A DNA stretch of 64,000 bases from an uncultured Prevotellaceae bacterium. GTDB taxonomy: Bacteria > Bacteroidota > Bacteroidia > Bacteroidales > UBA932. Each line of letters begins with the position of its first letter. Position 1 is the stretch's first letter. Both the position numbers and the translations under genes were made by a program. The notes beneath the pieces were generated by a model, which searched no databases, was not told the origin of the DNA, and saw only the letters and a list, made by a program, of their open reading frames with translations. Positions 44,681-52,910 of the stretch are shown here, one piece after another. Location of the stretch: contig CAMVFZ010000004.1 of assembly GCA_947166905.1 (NCBI GenBank), positions 1 to 64,000 on the forward strand, in the 5' to 3' direction.

Positions 44681-45744
44681 AGCGTTCCTTTTGAAGACGG
44701 GAGGGTGCCGTCGAACACATTGCGCCTGACGGCTTGGCGCAGGGCCCTGGCGAAGGCCTTGAAGACAGCTTCTGCCAGGTGGTGGTTGTTTTCGCCCTCG
44801 GCCTCAACGCGCAAGTTGCACTTGGCGGCGATGCAAAGGGACTTGAAAAAGTGCTTGAACATTTCCGTAGGGGTGTCGCCAATGCGCTCGCGGGTAAAGT
44901 TCACCTTCCAGACAAAGTCTGCGCGCCCGCCAAAGTCCAGCAGTACCATGGCCTTGCACTCGTCCATCGGCAGGGCAAAACCATAGCGCTCAATACCGCG
45001 TTTGTCGCCAAGAGCCTGGGCGATGGCTTCTCCCAGCACTATACCCACGTCTTCCATGGTATGGTGCTCGTCCACCTTAAGGTCTCCGTCGCAGGAAAGG
45101 CTCAGGCTTACGCCGCCATGGTGGGGAATCTGGTCCAGCATGTGATCAAAGAAATAAAGCCCCGTAGCTATGCCGGACGGGCCTTTTCCATCCAAATCCA
45201 GGATAAGCTCAATATCCGTCTCGCGGGTCTTCCTTGTTATTGTCACCTGGCGGGAGCTGCTACGGACAGCCTCTGCTATCTCTTCCCAGGACATCGGACC
45301 AACCTTATAGCCCTTTGCCCCAAGATTGGCGGCCAGCAGCATATCAGTATCCTGATCGCCTATTACAAAACTTGCGGCAAGATCGTAGGATCCGTCCATA
45401 TAGGCGCCCAACATTCCGGTCCGCGGCTTGCGGGTAGGAGCATTATCCTCCGGGAAAGACTTGTCAATCAAAATGTTGTCAAACTTTATCCCCTCCCCTG
45501 CCAGAGTATTAAGCATCAGGTTCTGGTAAGGCCAGAAGGTGTCGTCCGGGAAAGCGGGCGTACCCAGTCCGTCCTGGTTTGTCACCATCACAAATTCATA
45601 TCCTAAGCCGGAGAGGGCTTTCAGGGCGGATATTACCCCAGGAACAAAGGCGAACTTGTCCAGGGCGTCAATCTGCTCGTCGTAAGGCTCTGCGAGTATG
45701 GTTCCATCGCGGTCGATGAAAAGAGCTTTCTTTAAAGTATTCAT
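44677..45744 (-). CDS. hisB: HisB: histidinol-phosphatase / IGP dehydratase
   Basis: 355-residue bifunctional enzyme. The N-terminal HAD phosphatase (about 1-165) begins [15 protein letters not shown] with both Asp residues of DxD. The C-terminal IGP dehydratase (about 165-355) has the manganese motifs [21 protein letters not shown] and [14 protein letters not shown]. Overlaps of 4 bases link it to hisC and hisH. Confidence 0.96.
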   Translation of the reverse strand: MNTLKKALFIDRDGTILAEPYDEQIDALDKFAFVPGVISALKALSGLGYEFVMVTNQDGLGTPAFPDDTFWPYQNLMLNTLAGEGIKFDNILIDKSFPEDNAPTRKPRTGMLGAYMDGSYDLAASFVIGDQDTDMLLAANLGAKGYKVGPMSWEEIAEAVRSSSRQVTITRKTRETDIELILDLDGKGPSGIATGLYFFDHMLDQIPHHGGVSLSLSCDGDLKVDEHHTMEDVGIVLGEAIAQALGDKRGIERYGFALPMDECKAMVLLDFGGRADFVWKVNFTRERIGDTPTEMFKHFFKSLCIAAKCNLRVEAEGENNHHLAEAVFKAFARALRQAVRRNVFDGTLPSSKGTL

Positions 45745-46772
45745 TGGGCGTATAGGTTAAGGGCGTTAAGAAGTGCGTCGTTTTCGGCCGGCAGGCCTAC
45801 GGTAAAGCGGAGGCATCCCTCGCAGCCGGCAACGCGCGTACGGTTGCGGACGATGATTCCCTCTTTGAGCAGGTAGTCATATAGACCATCGGCATCGGTC
45901 ACTCGGGCAAGGATGAAATTTGCGTCGCTGGGGAAGACCTTTAATACAAAGGGATAACCGGCGAGGGCGGCGGACAACCGCTTCCTTTCGCCGATGATGG
46001 TCTCCACCTCCTTGGCAATAGGCTTTTCAAGTATGTCAAAGGCCTTTTCCATGGCTGCCCGGCTAAGGTTATACGGGTATTTTACCATTGACATCAGGCC
46101 GATGATTTCCTTGCTGGAGATTGCCATCCCTATGCGAAGGCCGGCCATTGCACGGGCCTTGGAAAGGGTCTGCAATACGATAAGATTCTCCCTTTCTACC
46201 GCCTCCTGCACAAGGGTTCCCTTGTCTGAAAAGTCTATATAGGCCTCGTCCACCACAACTATACCCGCAAAGCGGTTGCATATATCAAGGAGCTGCTCTT
46301 TGGGGAAGGCATTGCCGGATGGATTGTTTGGGGAACAAAGGAAGATAACCTTGGTAAATGCGTCGCAGGCACCCAAAAGGGCCTCAGCGTCCAGGGAAAA
46401 GTCTTCCTCCAGGCGCACGCTTTTAACTGCAATATCATTCATCGCAGCGGCAACGCCGTACATTCCGTAGCTGGGGGCCATAATTACCGCATTGTCCTTG
46501 CCAGGAGTGCAAAAGATACGGAAGACAAGGTCTATGGCCTCGTCGCTGCCGTTTCCAAGGAAAAGGTTTTCCGGACCGATGCCCTTGAGCGGGGCTATTT
46601 TGGCCTTGAGGGCAGCCTGGTGAGGGTCCGGATAACGATTATAACCGTTATTATAAGGGCTCTCGTTGGCGTCCAGAAAGATGCCAAGCGGGCCGTCATA
46701 TTCGTCGCGGGCGGTTGAGTACGGGGCTAAAGCCGCGATGTTGGGCCTTACAAGTGATGTTATACTGCTCAT
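45741..46772 (-). CDS. hisC: Histidinol-phosphate aminotransferase
   Basis: 343-residue PLP enzyme of fold type I. The PLP Lys is in [16 protein letters not shown], and [13 protein letters not shown] and [10 protein letters not shown] flank the active site. It overlaps hisD by 4 bases. Confidence 0.95.
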   Translation of the reverse strand: MSSITSLVRPNIAALAPYSTARDEYDGPLGIFLDANESPYNNGYNRYPDPHQAALKAKIAPLKGIGPENLFLGNGSDEAIDLVFRIFCTPGKDNAVIMAPSYGMYGVAAAMNDIAVKSVRLEEDFSLDAEALLGACDAFTKVIFLCSPNNPSGNAFPKEQLLDICNRFAGIVVVDEAYIDFSDKGTLVQEAVERENLIVLQTLSKARAMAGLRIGMAISSKEIIGLMSMVKYPYNLSRAAMEKAFDILEKPIAKEVETIIGERKRLSAALAGYPFVLKVFPSDANFILARVTDADGLYDYLLKEGIIVRNRTRVAGCEGCLRFTVGLPAENDALLNALNLYAQ

Positions 46773-48046
46773 TTTCCTTCTATTCTTATGGTGACGGCGC
46801 GGGCGTGGGCGTCAAGACCCTCGGCTTTTGCCATATTTACAATGGTGGGGGCAAGGCGGCTAAGGCCGTCGCGGGATATTTCCTGCAGGGTCATCTTGCG
46901 GAAGAAGCTGTCCATGTTAACTCCGCTGCAGGAGCGGGCCCAGGCGCTGGTAGGAAGGGTATGGTTAGTCCCTGAGGCATAATCGCCAGCACTTTCAGGG
47001 CTCCACTGGCCGATGAATACGCTGCCGGAGGCTGTAATCCCGCCGGCAAGACTGGTAGCGTCTTCTGTCGCTATTATAAGGTGCTCCGGGGCGTAGGCCT
47101 CTGCAAAGTCAACAAGAGCCTCCCGGCCGGGAAGCACTACTGCAAAGCTGTGCTCCAGGGCTCCGTCTACCTGGGCGTCGCGCGGTAGGGCTTTCTTCTG
47201 TTCCTCTACGGCGCGGAGCACGTCTTCTGCAAAAGCCCTGTCAAGGCAAGCCAGCACTGCGGTACTGTCTTTTCCGTGCTCTGCCTGCGACAGCAGATCT
47301 GCTGCCACGAAGGCCGGATTTGCCGTGGCATCGGCCAGCACCATTACTTCCGACGGACCAGCGGGCATATCGATGGCAGTGTTGCGCCCGCTTACCATCT
47401 GTTTTGCAAGGGTTACGTAAGGGTTGCCAGGGCCAAAGATCTTGTCCACTTTGGGGACGGTTCTGGTTCCAAAGGCCATAGCTGCCACGGCCTGGGCGCC
47501 ACCTATGCGGAAGACGCGAGTAATGCCGCATTCGCGGGCGGCAAAGAGCACCTCAGGCGCTACAGAACCGTCCTTGCGGCAGGGCGTACAAAGTACGCGC
47601 TCGCGACAACCGGCAAGGGCTGCCGGAACGGCCAGCATAAGCACGGTAGAGAACAGCGGGGCGCTGCCTCCGGGGATGTACAGGCCTACGCGATTAATCG
47701 GCACAGGCCTCTGGACACAAATTACCCCGGGCACGGTTTCCACGCGAATCTCCCGGGGCATCTGGGCCTTGTGAAAGGCCTCTATATTCTTCTTGGCTGC
47801 CAGAACAGCTTGCTGAACGCTTGCCGGAACCAGACTGCAAGCCTTGTCGATATCGGCCGAAGACACCTCCAAGGGGGCCTCAACCCCGTCAATATCCTTC
47901 ATAAGGCGCAGCAGGGCGGCGTCTCCTTCTTCCTCTACGGCACGCAGTATGGCCTCTACGCGCGGGCGAATTCCCTCGTAGTCCACGCCCTGGCGGCGGC
48001 AAAGCGCATCCCACTCAGAGCGGGAAGGTTGGTCTATTATCCTCAT
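46769..48046 (-). CDS. hisD: Histidinol dehydrogenase
   Basis: 425-residue zinc enzyme that performs the last two oxidations to histidine. FRIGGAQAVAAMAFGTRTVPKVDKIFGPGN is the family signature; DLLSQAEHGKDS and TNHTLPTSAWA supply further ligands. It overlaps hisG by 4 bases. Confidence 0.96.
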   Translation of the reverse strand: MRIIDQPSRSEWDALCRRQGVDYEGIRPRVEAILRAVEEEGDAALLRLMKDIDGVEAPLEVSSADIDKACSLVPASVQQAVLAAKKNIEAFHKAQMPREIRVETVPGVICVQRPVPINRVGLYIPGGSAPLFSTVLMLAVPAALAGCRERVLCTPCRKDGSVAPEVLFAARECGITRVFRIGGAQAVAAMAFGTRTVPKVDKIFGPGNPYVTLAKQMVSGRNTAIDMPAGPSEVMVLADATANPAFVAADLLSQAEHGKDSTAVLACLDRAFAEDVLRAVEEQKKALPRDAQVDGALEHSFAVVLPGREALVDFAEAYAPEHLIIATEDATSLAGGITASGSVFIGQWSPESAGDYASGTNHTLPTSAWARSCSGVNMDSFFRKMTLQEISRDGLSRLAPTIVNMAKAEGLDAHARAVTIRIEGK

Positions 48047-48894
48047 AAGATGATTTTATCTACGTCCATAACCAGTATACCCTCTGCGCCGATGGCTTTG
48101 AGTTGGCGAACCTTGATCCAAAGGTCGGCGGCGTCTACTACAGAGTGAAGCGAGCACCAGTCCGGCGACGCCAGAGGCATAACCGTAGGGCTTCGCATGG
48201 CCGGAATTATCTTTATGGCTTCTTCCAGAGCAGACTTAGGAAGGTTCATCAGCAAATACTTTTTGCCGCGGCTTACAGTCTCCGATTCAATCCTGAACAG
48301 CAGGTCGTCAATCACGGCCTGTTCCTGCACTCCGCGGCTTTTGTTCGCAATCAGAACGGCCTCTGATTCAAATACGGTCTCTACCTCCTTCAGTCCGTTG
48401 GCAACCAGGGTGCTGCCGGATGAGACTATATCAAAGATGGTATCGGCAATGCCAACTGCGGGGGCAATCTCTACAGAGCCGGTAATAACCTCTACCCTTG
48501 CATCTATCTTTTTTTCCTCCAAGTATTTACGCAAGATGTTAGGATAGGACGTGGCAATGCGTCGGCCGCTGAACCAGGACGGACCGCTGTAGTCCTCGCC
48601 CTTGGGCACAGCCAGACTAAGCCTGCAGGTGCCAAAACCAAGGCGGTAAAGAATGTCGACATCGGCCTTGCGCTCTTCTATCTCGTTGAGGCCTACAATG
48701 CCAAGGGTTGCGGTGCCGCCTGCAACCACCTGGGGGATATCGTCATCCCTAAGATAAAGCGCCTCTATGGGGAAGGTCTGCGATTTGGACAGTAGTTTAC
48801 GTTTAGGGGCGTCAACCTCTATCCCAATGTTCTGGAGCAGCAAAAGGCTCTCTTCATTAAGCCGTCCTTTGGACTGAATAGCTATTCTAAGCAT
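48043..48894 (-). CDS. hisG: ATP phosphoribosyltransferase (long form)
   Basis: 283-residue enzyme for the first, feedback-controlled step. The start at 48894 (MLRIAIQSKGRLNEESL) is the first one downstream of the attenuator terminator; the longer frame would begin inside the terminator. The phosphate loop ADTIFDIVSSGSTLVANGL is present. The C-terminal regulatory ACT-like domain (from about 210) identifies the long form, so no HisZ is needed. It is the first structural gene of an eight-gene operon with 4-base overlaps for most junctions. Confidence 0.95.
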   Translation of the reverse strand: MLRIAIQSKGRLNEESLLLLQNIGIEVDAPKRKLLSKSQTFPIEALYLRDDDIPQVVAGGTATLGIVGLNEIEERKADVDILYRLGFGTCRLSLAVPKGEDYSGPSWFSGRRIATSYPNILRKYLEEKKIDARVEVITGSVEIAPAVGIADTIFDIVSSGSTLVANGLKEVETVFESEAVLIANKSRGVQEQAVIDDLLFRIESETVSRGKKYLLMNLPKSALEEAIKIIPAMRSPTVMPLASPDWCSLHSVVDAADLWIKVRQLKAIGAEGILVMDVDKIIL

Positions 48895-48920
48895 AAGAAA
48901 AGTGTTTGACAAAAGTGCAC

Positions 48921-48957
48921 AAAAAAAAAGACCTGCCGCTTGTAACAAGGGCAGGTC
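48921..48957 (-). terminator. His attenuator terminator
   Basis: On the minus strand GACCTGCC (48957-48950) and GGCAGGTC (48937-48930) pair; an inner CTTG/CAAG stem closes a TAA loop. Nine T residues follow (48929-48921). It lies 36 bases after the hisL stop and 26 bases before the hisG start. The 5' arm can instead pair with AGGGCGG at 49007-49001. Confidence 0.92.
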
Positions 48958-49000
48958 CTAACGCTTTAAATATTCTAAGTATGAATGTACAACAATTTAT

Positions 49001-49007
49001 CCGCCCT
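49001..49007 (-). promoter_or_regulatory. Antiterminator segment of the his leader
   Basis: AGGGCGG on the minus strand overlaps the hisL stop codon. It is complementary (7 pairs, one G-U) to CTGCCCT in the terminator's 5' arm (48954-48948). A ribosome that reaches the stop would mask it, allowing termination; a ribosome stalled at the His codons would leave it free, preventing termination. Confidence 0.7.
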
Positions 49008-49059
49008 ATCCTTGTGAGATATGGTGGTGATGATGCATATTGTTGTTAAACCTATTCAT
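49006..49059 (-). CDS. hisL: Histidine operon leader peptide
   Basis: The minus-strand frame from 49059 encodes MNRFNNNMHHHHHISQG, 17 residues with five consecutive His codons (CAT CAT CAC CAC CAT), ending in TAG. A second in-frame ATG stands directly before the His run. The sequence around the start (AGTATGAAT, then AACAACAAT) is complementary to the sequence after the stop (ATTGTTGT, then ATTCATACT), which makes a pause stem enclosing the His codons. With the antiterminator and terminator it forms a complete attenuator. The start is 15 bases after the acpP stop. Confidence 0.92.
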   Translation of the reverse strand: MNRFNNNMHHHHHISQG

Positions 49060-49073
49060 ACTGCGCGAAAAAA

Positions 49074-49322
49074 TTACTTCTCAGCAACTTTAGCCTCTAC
49101 ATAGTTGATAGCGTCAGCAACAGTGCTGATACCAGAAGCATCCTCATCGGGAATCTTGATATCGAACACGCGCTCGAACTCCATAAGAAGCTCTACAGTG
49201 TCAAGAGAATCTGCACCAAGATCATTGGTGAAGTTTGCGCTTTCGGTAACCTCTGACTCCTCAACACCGAGTTTGTCAACGATGATGGCTTTTACCTGTT
49301 TTACAACATCTTCCTTTGCCAT
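49074..49322 (-). CDS. acpP: Acyl carrier protein
   Basis: 82 residues, the carrier of growing acyl chains in fatty-acid synthesis. The phosphopantetheine site is the Ser in [15 protein letters not shown]. In many bacteria acpP is followed by fabF; here the next sequence is the his leader on the same strand, without a visible promoter or terminator between. The his attenuator is therefore also the first terminator after acpP. Confidence 0.96.
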   Translation of the reverse strand: MAKEDVVKQVKAIIVDKLGVEESEVTESANFTNDLGADSLDTVELLMEFERVFDIKIPDEDASGISTVADAINYVEAKVAEK

Positions 49323-49369
49323 AGTAAAATAAGTTTAGTTTATGTTAATAATACACTTTTTCAATCCAA

Positions 49370-49406
49370 ATCGGAAATATTTTTCCGGATTATCGCTGCA
49401 AAGTAA
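49370..49406 (-). promoter_or_regulatory. Possible acpP promoter and leader hairpin
   Basis: On the minus strand TTTACTTTG (about 49407-49399) is close to TAnnTTTG but with a one-base internal gap. Downstream, CGGAAA-TATT-TTTCCG (about 49370-49385) can form a short hairpin in the leader. The assignment is tentative. Confidence 0.3.
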
Positions 49407-49451
49407 ATAATAATTTCCGAGAAATAAAAACTTTCGGCTTTAAAAAACGGT

Positions 49452-49492
49452 TTAACAGCATTGACCATGGCTGGAGGGGGCCTGAGCTAAGC
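49452..49492. repeat. Direct repeat, left copy (duplicate of the pnuC 3' end)
   Basis: TTAACAGCA then CCATGGCTGGAGGGGGCCTG is shared with 50359-50399; the 20-base core is identical and the whole 33 bases differ at about three positions. Read on the minus strand in the pnuC frame it gives SLAQAPSSHGQCC and a stop, nearly the same as the real PnuC end (KLSQAPSSHGHCC). The coding match does not continue upstream. Confidence 0.85.
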
Positions 49493-49503
49493 GCTGTTGC
49501 AGG

Positions 49504-49535
49504 TTTGGATTTACGCGCGGAAAATTCTATCTTTG
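49504..49535 (+). promoter_or_regulatory. Promoter of the AT-rich lipoprotein gene
   Basis: TTTG (49504-49507), a 20-base spacer and TATCTTTG (49528-49535) match the consensus exactly. It lies just inside the left direct repeat, so the gene came with, or acquired, its own promoter. Confidence 0.72.
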
Positions 49536-49553
49536 AAGCAAGAAAACCTTTAT

Positions 49554-50174
49554 ATGAGACACATATCTTCCTTATTATCATTTTTCCTAATATGTTGCTG
49601 CTTTCTTGAATGCAAGAAAGATGATAATACTATAGAACCCACTCTAGAAAAAGCCCTTATTATTAAACCAGCCAAGTCCACAAAAACCGAGAGTGGCATA
49701 TCAACCAAAGATGGTTCTGTCGTTTACGCCATCGATTCTGTGTTCTGGGGTGGATCCATTGTAAATCCTGATGAAGGATCCTCTCACAGATGTCACTTTT
49801 TTCAAAAGAAAGCAGACGAATCTCCCAATTTGAATAAAGAAAAAGCATTAATCGAGATTTGGGGTTTTAAATATAGCAATAGAACGTATACAAAGCCTGG
49901 GCAGTATATTGACCAAATTATTATTAATGGACTCGAGGAATCGCTTGGATTTGGTTCTTGCCTTAATATTCCAATGGATCAAGGAAAATATAATGGTGGT
50001 AATGACCTAATTAAGAGCGTACAGATTAAATCCTATAAGTTCGCATCATACATTGATAATGACGGACATCAAAATAAAGATTCAGATATCAACATCGTGA
50101 TTACATCAAAAGCGAGCGACATCATTACAATACGATTCGCCAACGATGTCACCCCACATGATGGAATCTTCTAG
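49554..50174 (+). CDS. AT-rich lipoprotein of unknown function between direct repeats
   Basis: The ATG at 49554 fits the promoter and gives a 206-residue lipoprotein (signal MRHISSLLSFFLICCCFLEC, Cys20, then KKDD, the acidic sorting-type start often seen on exported lipoproteins). The mature part is probably beta-rich (SVVYAIDSVFWGGSIVNPDEGSSHRCHFFQ; LIEIWGFKYSNRTYTKPGQYID). I recognise no family. The gene is clearly more AT-rich than its neighbours, stands alone on the plus strand amid minus-strand genes, and is bracketed by two copies of the pnuC 3' end. These features together suggest acquisition by transfer. Confidence 0.72.
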   Translation: MRHISSLLSFFLICCCFLECKKDDNTIEPTLEKALIIKPAKSTKTESGISTKDGSVVYAIDSVFWGGSIVNPDEGSSHRCHFFQKKADESPNLNKEKALIEIWGFKYSNRTYTKPGQYIDQIIINGLEESLGFGSCLNIPMDQGKYNGGNDLIKSVQIKSYKFASYIDNDGHQNKDSDINIVITSKASDIITIRFANDVTPHDGIF

Positions 50175-50358
50175 CGTATTTGCTGAATGTCTATTCTGGA
50201 TCACTAGCCCTAATATTATAAAAGAACGTTTGATCTGAATTAAATTCCACTATAGATATTTTTCGGTTGTTTTGTACATGACAATAAAGCAGCAACAACG
50301 AAACAAATAATAACGGCTCTTTGATATTTCAAAGTAAAATAATTAGTGGCTTGTTCTT

Positions 50359-50399
50359 TTAACAGCAGTGGCCATGGCTGGAGGGGGCCTGGCTGAGCT
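50359..50399. repeat. Direct repeat, right copy (authentic pnuC 3' end)
   Basis: This copy encodes the last 13 codons and stop of pnuC on the minus strand and matches 49452-49492. The two copies bracket an 866-base segment carrying only the AT-rich lipoprotein gene. Confidence 0.85.
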
Positions 50400-51117
50400 T
50401 CAACCAGATACGCAAGCCGTTGATGGAATTGATCAGGTAGAAGCAGTACTTGATGAACATGACGATAGTATAGTCGCCCTGCGGCTCCGTTATCATTATG
50501 ATTCCCCACAGGCCGATGTTGGACACGTTGACGATATTCCAAAGCACCCACTGCTCCATATAAGCCAGGGACATCAGTATCTGGCCGACGATGTTGAAGG
50601 TGAGGACGGCCGCATCAAAGAAAACCTTTGCCTTATTCACCTCCATTCCGGGGGCGATGGTAGCAGCCTGTATTTTGAGCAGGATAATGTAAGCGACAGC
50701 AAGGACGGCCAGCGAGCCGGCGGCGATGTAACCGCGCTGCTTCCATGTAAGCCTTCTGGCCTGAACCTCTTTCTTGGCACCCTTCGCTCCCCTTTTACGC
50801 CACTGCCAGATGCCTACGAACTGCATCGGCAACAGATAGAACACATGCAGGCCGAAGTCTCCCCAGGCCCCGTTGTCCGACGTTACTATGGCGCAGGCCA
50901 CAACGTCCAGGATTCCGAACAGGAAGGTCCAGATAATGCCGTTGGCTGACAGCAGGGCGGCAGCAAAGCCGGTAAGAGTACCAAACGATGCGATTATCAG
51001 CATTGCCAGGCGCGCGTCTTCCTGGCGGGCCTTGAAGAGAGTAATCAGTACGATGGTTGCAGCCATCAGGGTCATAAGGACCGTACCGAATATCTTGTTG
51101 AATTTCTTTTCGTTCAT
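50359..51117 (-). CDS. pnuC: PnuC-type nicotinamide riboside/mononucleotide transporter
   Basis: This 252-residue membrane protein has about seven helices and the PnuC hallmark WVLWNIVNVSNIGLW plus FYLINSINGLRIW near the end. PnuC transporters take up nicotinamide riboside, trapping it by phosphorylation. Positively charged RKRGAKGAKKEVQARR separates two hydrophobic halves. The last residues (SQAPSSHGHCC) are not typical of the family and coincide with the direct repeat. The start overlaps the uvrC stop by 4 bases (ATGA). Confidence 0.85.
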   Translation of the reverse strand: MNEKKFNKIFGTVLMTLMAATIVLITLFKARQEDARLAMLIIASFGTLTGFAAALLSANGIIWTFLFGILDVVACAIVTSDNGAWGDFGLHVFYLLPMQFVGIWQWRKRGAKGAKKEVQARRLTWKQRGYIAAGSLAVLAVAYIILLKIQAATIAPGMEVNKAKVFFDAAVLTFNIVGQILMSLAYMEQWVLWNIVNVSNIGLWGIIMITEPQGDYTIVMFIKYCFYLINSINGLRIWLKLSQAPSSHGHCC

Positions 51118-52907
51118 TGTTGTAAAGATTCTAGTATACGTGTTGCAAGCCGAGCATTGCCAAGGAAAGATGCCAAATCTTCCTGAGACGTTGCAGCAAT
51201 TCTGGCAACTGAGCCATAATGCATGAGAAGTCGCTGCTCCAAGCGCTCTCCTACGCCTTTTATAGAGCGCAACGCAGAGTCTATCTGTGCCTTGCTGCGC
51301 AAATTTCTGTGGAAAGTAATACCGAAGCGATGAGCCTCGTCGCGAATCTGCTGAAGCACCTTCAGGGCCAGCGAATCACGGTCGATGAAAAGCGGGTACG
51401 GGTCCCCTACCCTGATGACCTCTTCCAGCCTCTTTGCAAGGCCTATTACGGTAAGCTTGTCAGTAAGGCCCAGTTCCTGCAGGGCCTGGTAAGCAAAGTC
51501 CAGCTGTCCCTTGCCACCGTCAATAACAATCAACTGCGGCAAGTCGTCCGGAGCCTCTGCCATCATCCGCGAATATCGGCGGTTCACCACCTCTTTCATG
51601 GAGGCATAGTCATTGGCTCCGATCACCGTCTTAATTTTAAAGCGCCGATAGTCCTTTTTGGAGGGCACTCCGCCGCGGAAGACAACGCACGAAGCAACCG
51701 GATTCGTACCCTGGATATTGGAGTTGTCGAAGCATTCCATGTGCTCAGGCAGCACATCCATTCCAAGGGCCTTTTTAAGGTTTTCCAGCACCTTTGTCCG
51801 ATACTCCCCGGGGTCGGCCTTCTCTTTCTGGCGAAGATGGTTTGCCCTGTATTCCCTTGCATTGCGGGTGCTCAGTTCCAGCAGAGCCAGCTTATCCCCT
51901 TTTGCAGGTATTTTAAAGGCTGAACCGTCCATTTCTACGTCCGGTTTGAAGGGGACAACCACTTCCTTTGCCAAAGCGCCGAATTTGGCCTGTATTTCCG
52001 CGATAAACTCGCTGAGTATGGCGGCGGGCTCCTCTTCTATGTTCATTTTAAAGCCAAGGTTCAGAGACTGCACAACGGCTCCGCCACGAACGCGAAGGAA
52101 GTTACCGTAGGCTTCACCGGCATCGCAAAGAAGAGAGAATACATCCGCATCGGCATCAGAGGCTGCGGTGATTACAGACTTGGAGTAATGACCGTCCAGG
52201 CGCTCCATCTTTTCTTTGTACACTGCGGCCTGCTCAAAATCCAGCCTTTCTGCGGCCTCTTCCATAAGGGAGCGATAGTGTTTTATCAGTTCACGGCCTC
52301 CGCCCTTCAGAAGGCTTGTTATTTCATCAATCCAGCCATTGTATTCCTGGACCGATACAGCCCCGACACAACAGCCTTTGCACCGGCCAATATGATACTC
52401 CAGACAGGGGCGGTAGCGCTTGCGCAGGATAGCATCGACATTTATATTATAGCGGCAGGTGCGCAAGGGGTAAAGGTCGCTGAACATCTCCAATAGAACA
52501 CGGGCATGCATTACGCTGCTATAGGGGCCAAAATAGCGGGAGCCGTCCTTTTTGAGCGTTCGGGTAAGATAAACCCTGGGGTATTCCTCTGCGGTGATGC
52601 AGATCCAGGGATAGGTCTTGGAATCTTTGAGCAGTATGTTGTACTTGGGCTTGTACTGCTTGATAAGATTGTTCTCCAAAAGGAGGGCATCGGCCTCTGT
52701 GTCCACCACGGAATACTGGGCGTCGGCAATCTTGGAAACCAGGATACGCGTCTTGGTGTTAAGGCGCTCCGCGGGCACGAAGTACTGGGCTACGCGCTTG
52801 TGCAAGTCCTTTGCCTTGCCGACATATATTATTTTCCCCTCGGAATCATAGTATCTGTAGACTCCGGGGGAATGAGGAAAAAGCGATATTTTTTCTTTGA
52901 TGTCCAA
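51114..52907 (-). CDS. uvrC: Excinuclease ABC subunit C
   Basis: This 597-residue nuclease makes both incisions in nucleotide-excision repair. It has the GIY-YIG domain (SPGVYRYYDSEGKIIYVGKAK, residues 14-90), a Cys cluster (CRPCLEY-like, YRPCLEYHIGRCKGCCVGAV), the UVR domain binding UvrB (about 205-240), the RNase H-like catalytic domain (ECFDNSNIQGTNPVASCVVF) and C-terminal helix-hairpin-helix (SIKGVGERLEQRLLMHYGSV). It lies between a thioredoxin-like lipoprotein gene and pnuC in one operon. Confidence 0.96.
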   Translation of the reverse strand: MDIKEKISLFPHSPGVYRYYDSEGKIIYVGKAKDLHKRVAQYFVPAERLNTKTRILVSKIADAQYSVVDTEADALLLENNLIKQYKPKYNILLKDSKTYPWICITAEEYPRVYLTRTLKKDGSRYFGPYSSVMHARVLLEMFSDLYPLRTCRYNINVDAILRKRYRPCLEYHIGRCKGCCVGAVSVQEYNGWIDEITSLLKGGGRELIKHYRSLMEEAAERLDFEQAAVYKEKMERLDGHYSKSVITAASDADADVFSLLCDAGEAYGNFLRVRGGAVVQSLNLGFKMNIEEEPAAILSEFIAEIQAKFGALAKEVVVPFKPDVEMDGSAFKIPAKGDKLALLELSTRNAREYRANHLRQKEKADPGEYRTKVLENLKKALGMDVLPEHMECFDNSNIQGTNPVASCVVFRGGVPSKKDYRRFKIKTVIGANDYASMKEVVNRRYSRMMAEAPDDLPQLIVIDGGKGQLDFAYQALQELGLTDKLTVIGLAKRLEEVIRVGDPYPLFIDRDSLALKVLQQIRDEAHRFGITFHRNLRSKAQIDSALRSIKGVGERLEQRLLMHYGSVARIAATSQEDLASFLGNARLATRILESLQQ

Positions 52908-52910
52908 GTT

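Noticed and set aside
44147..45606. Long plus-strand open frames across hisH and hisB
   Set aside because: Both his genes are complete with all catalytic motifs; the opposite frames are high-GC shadows.
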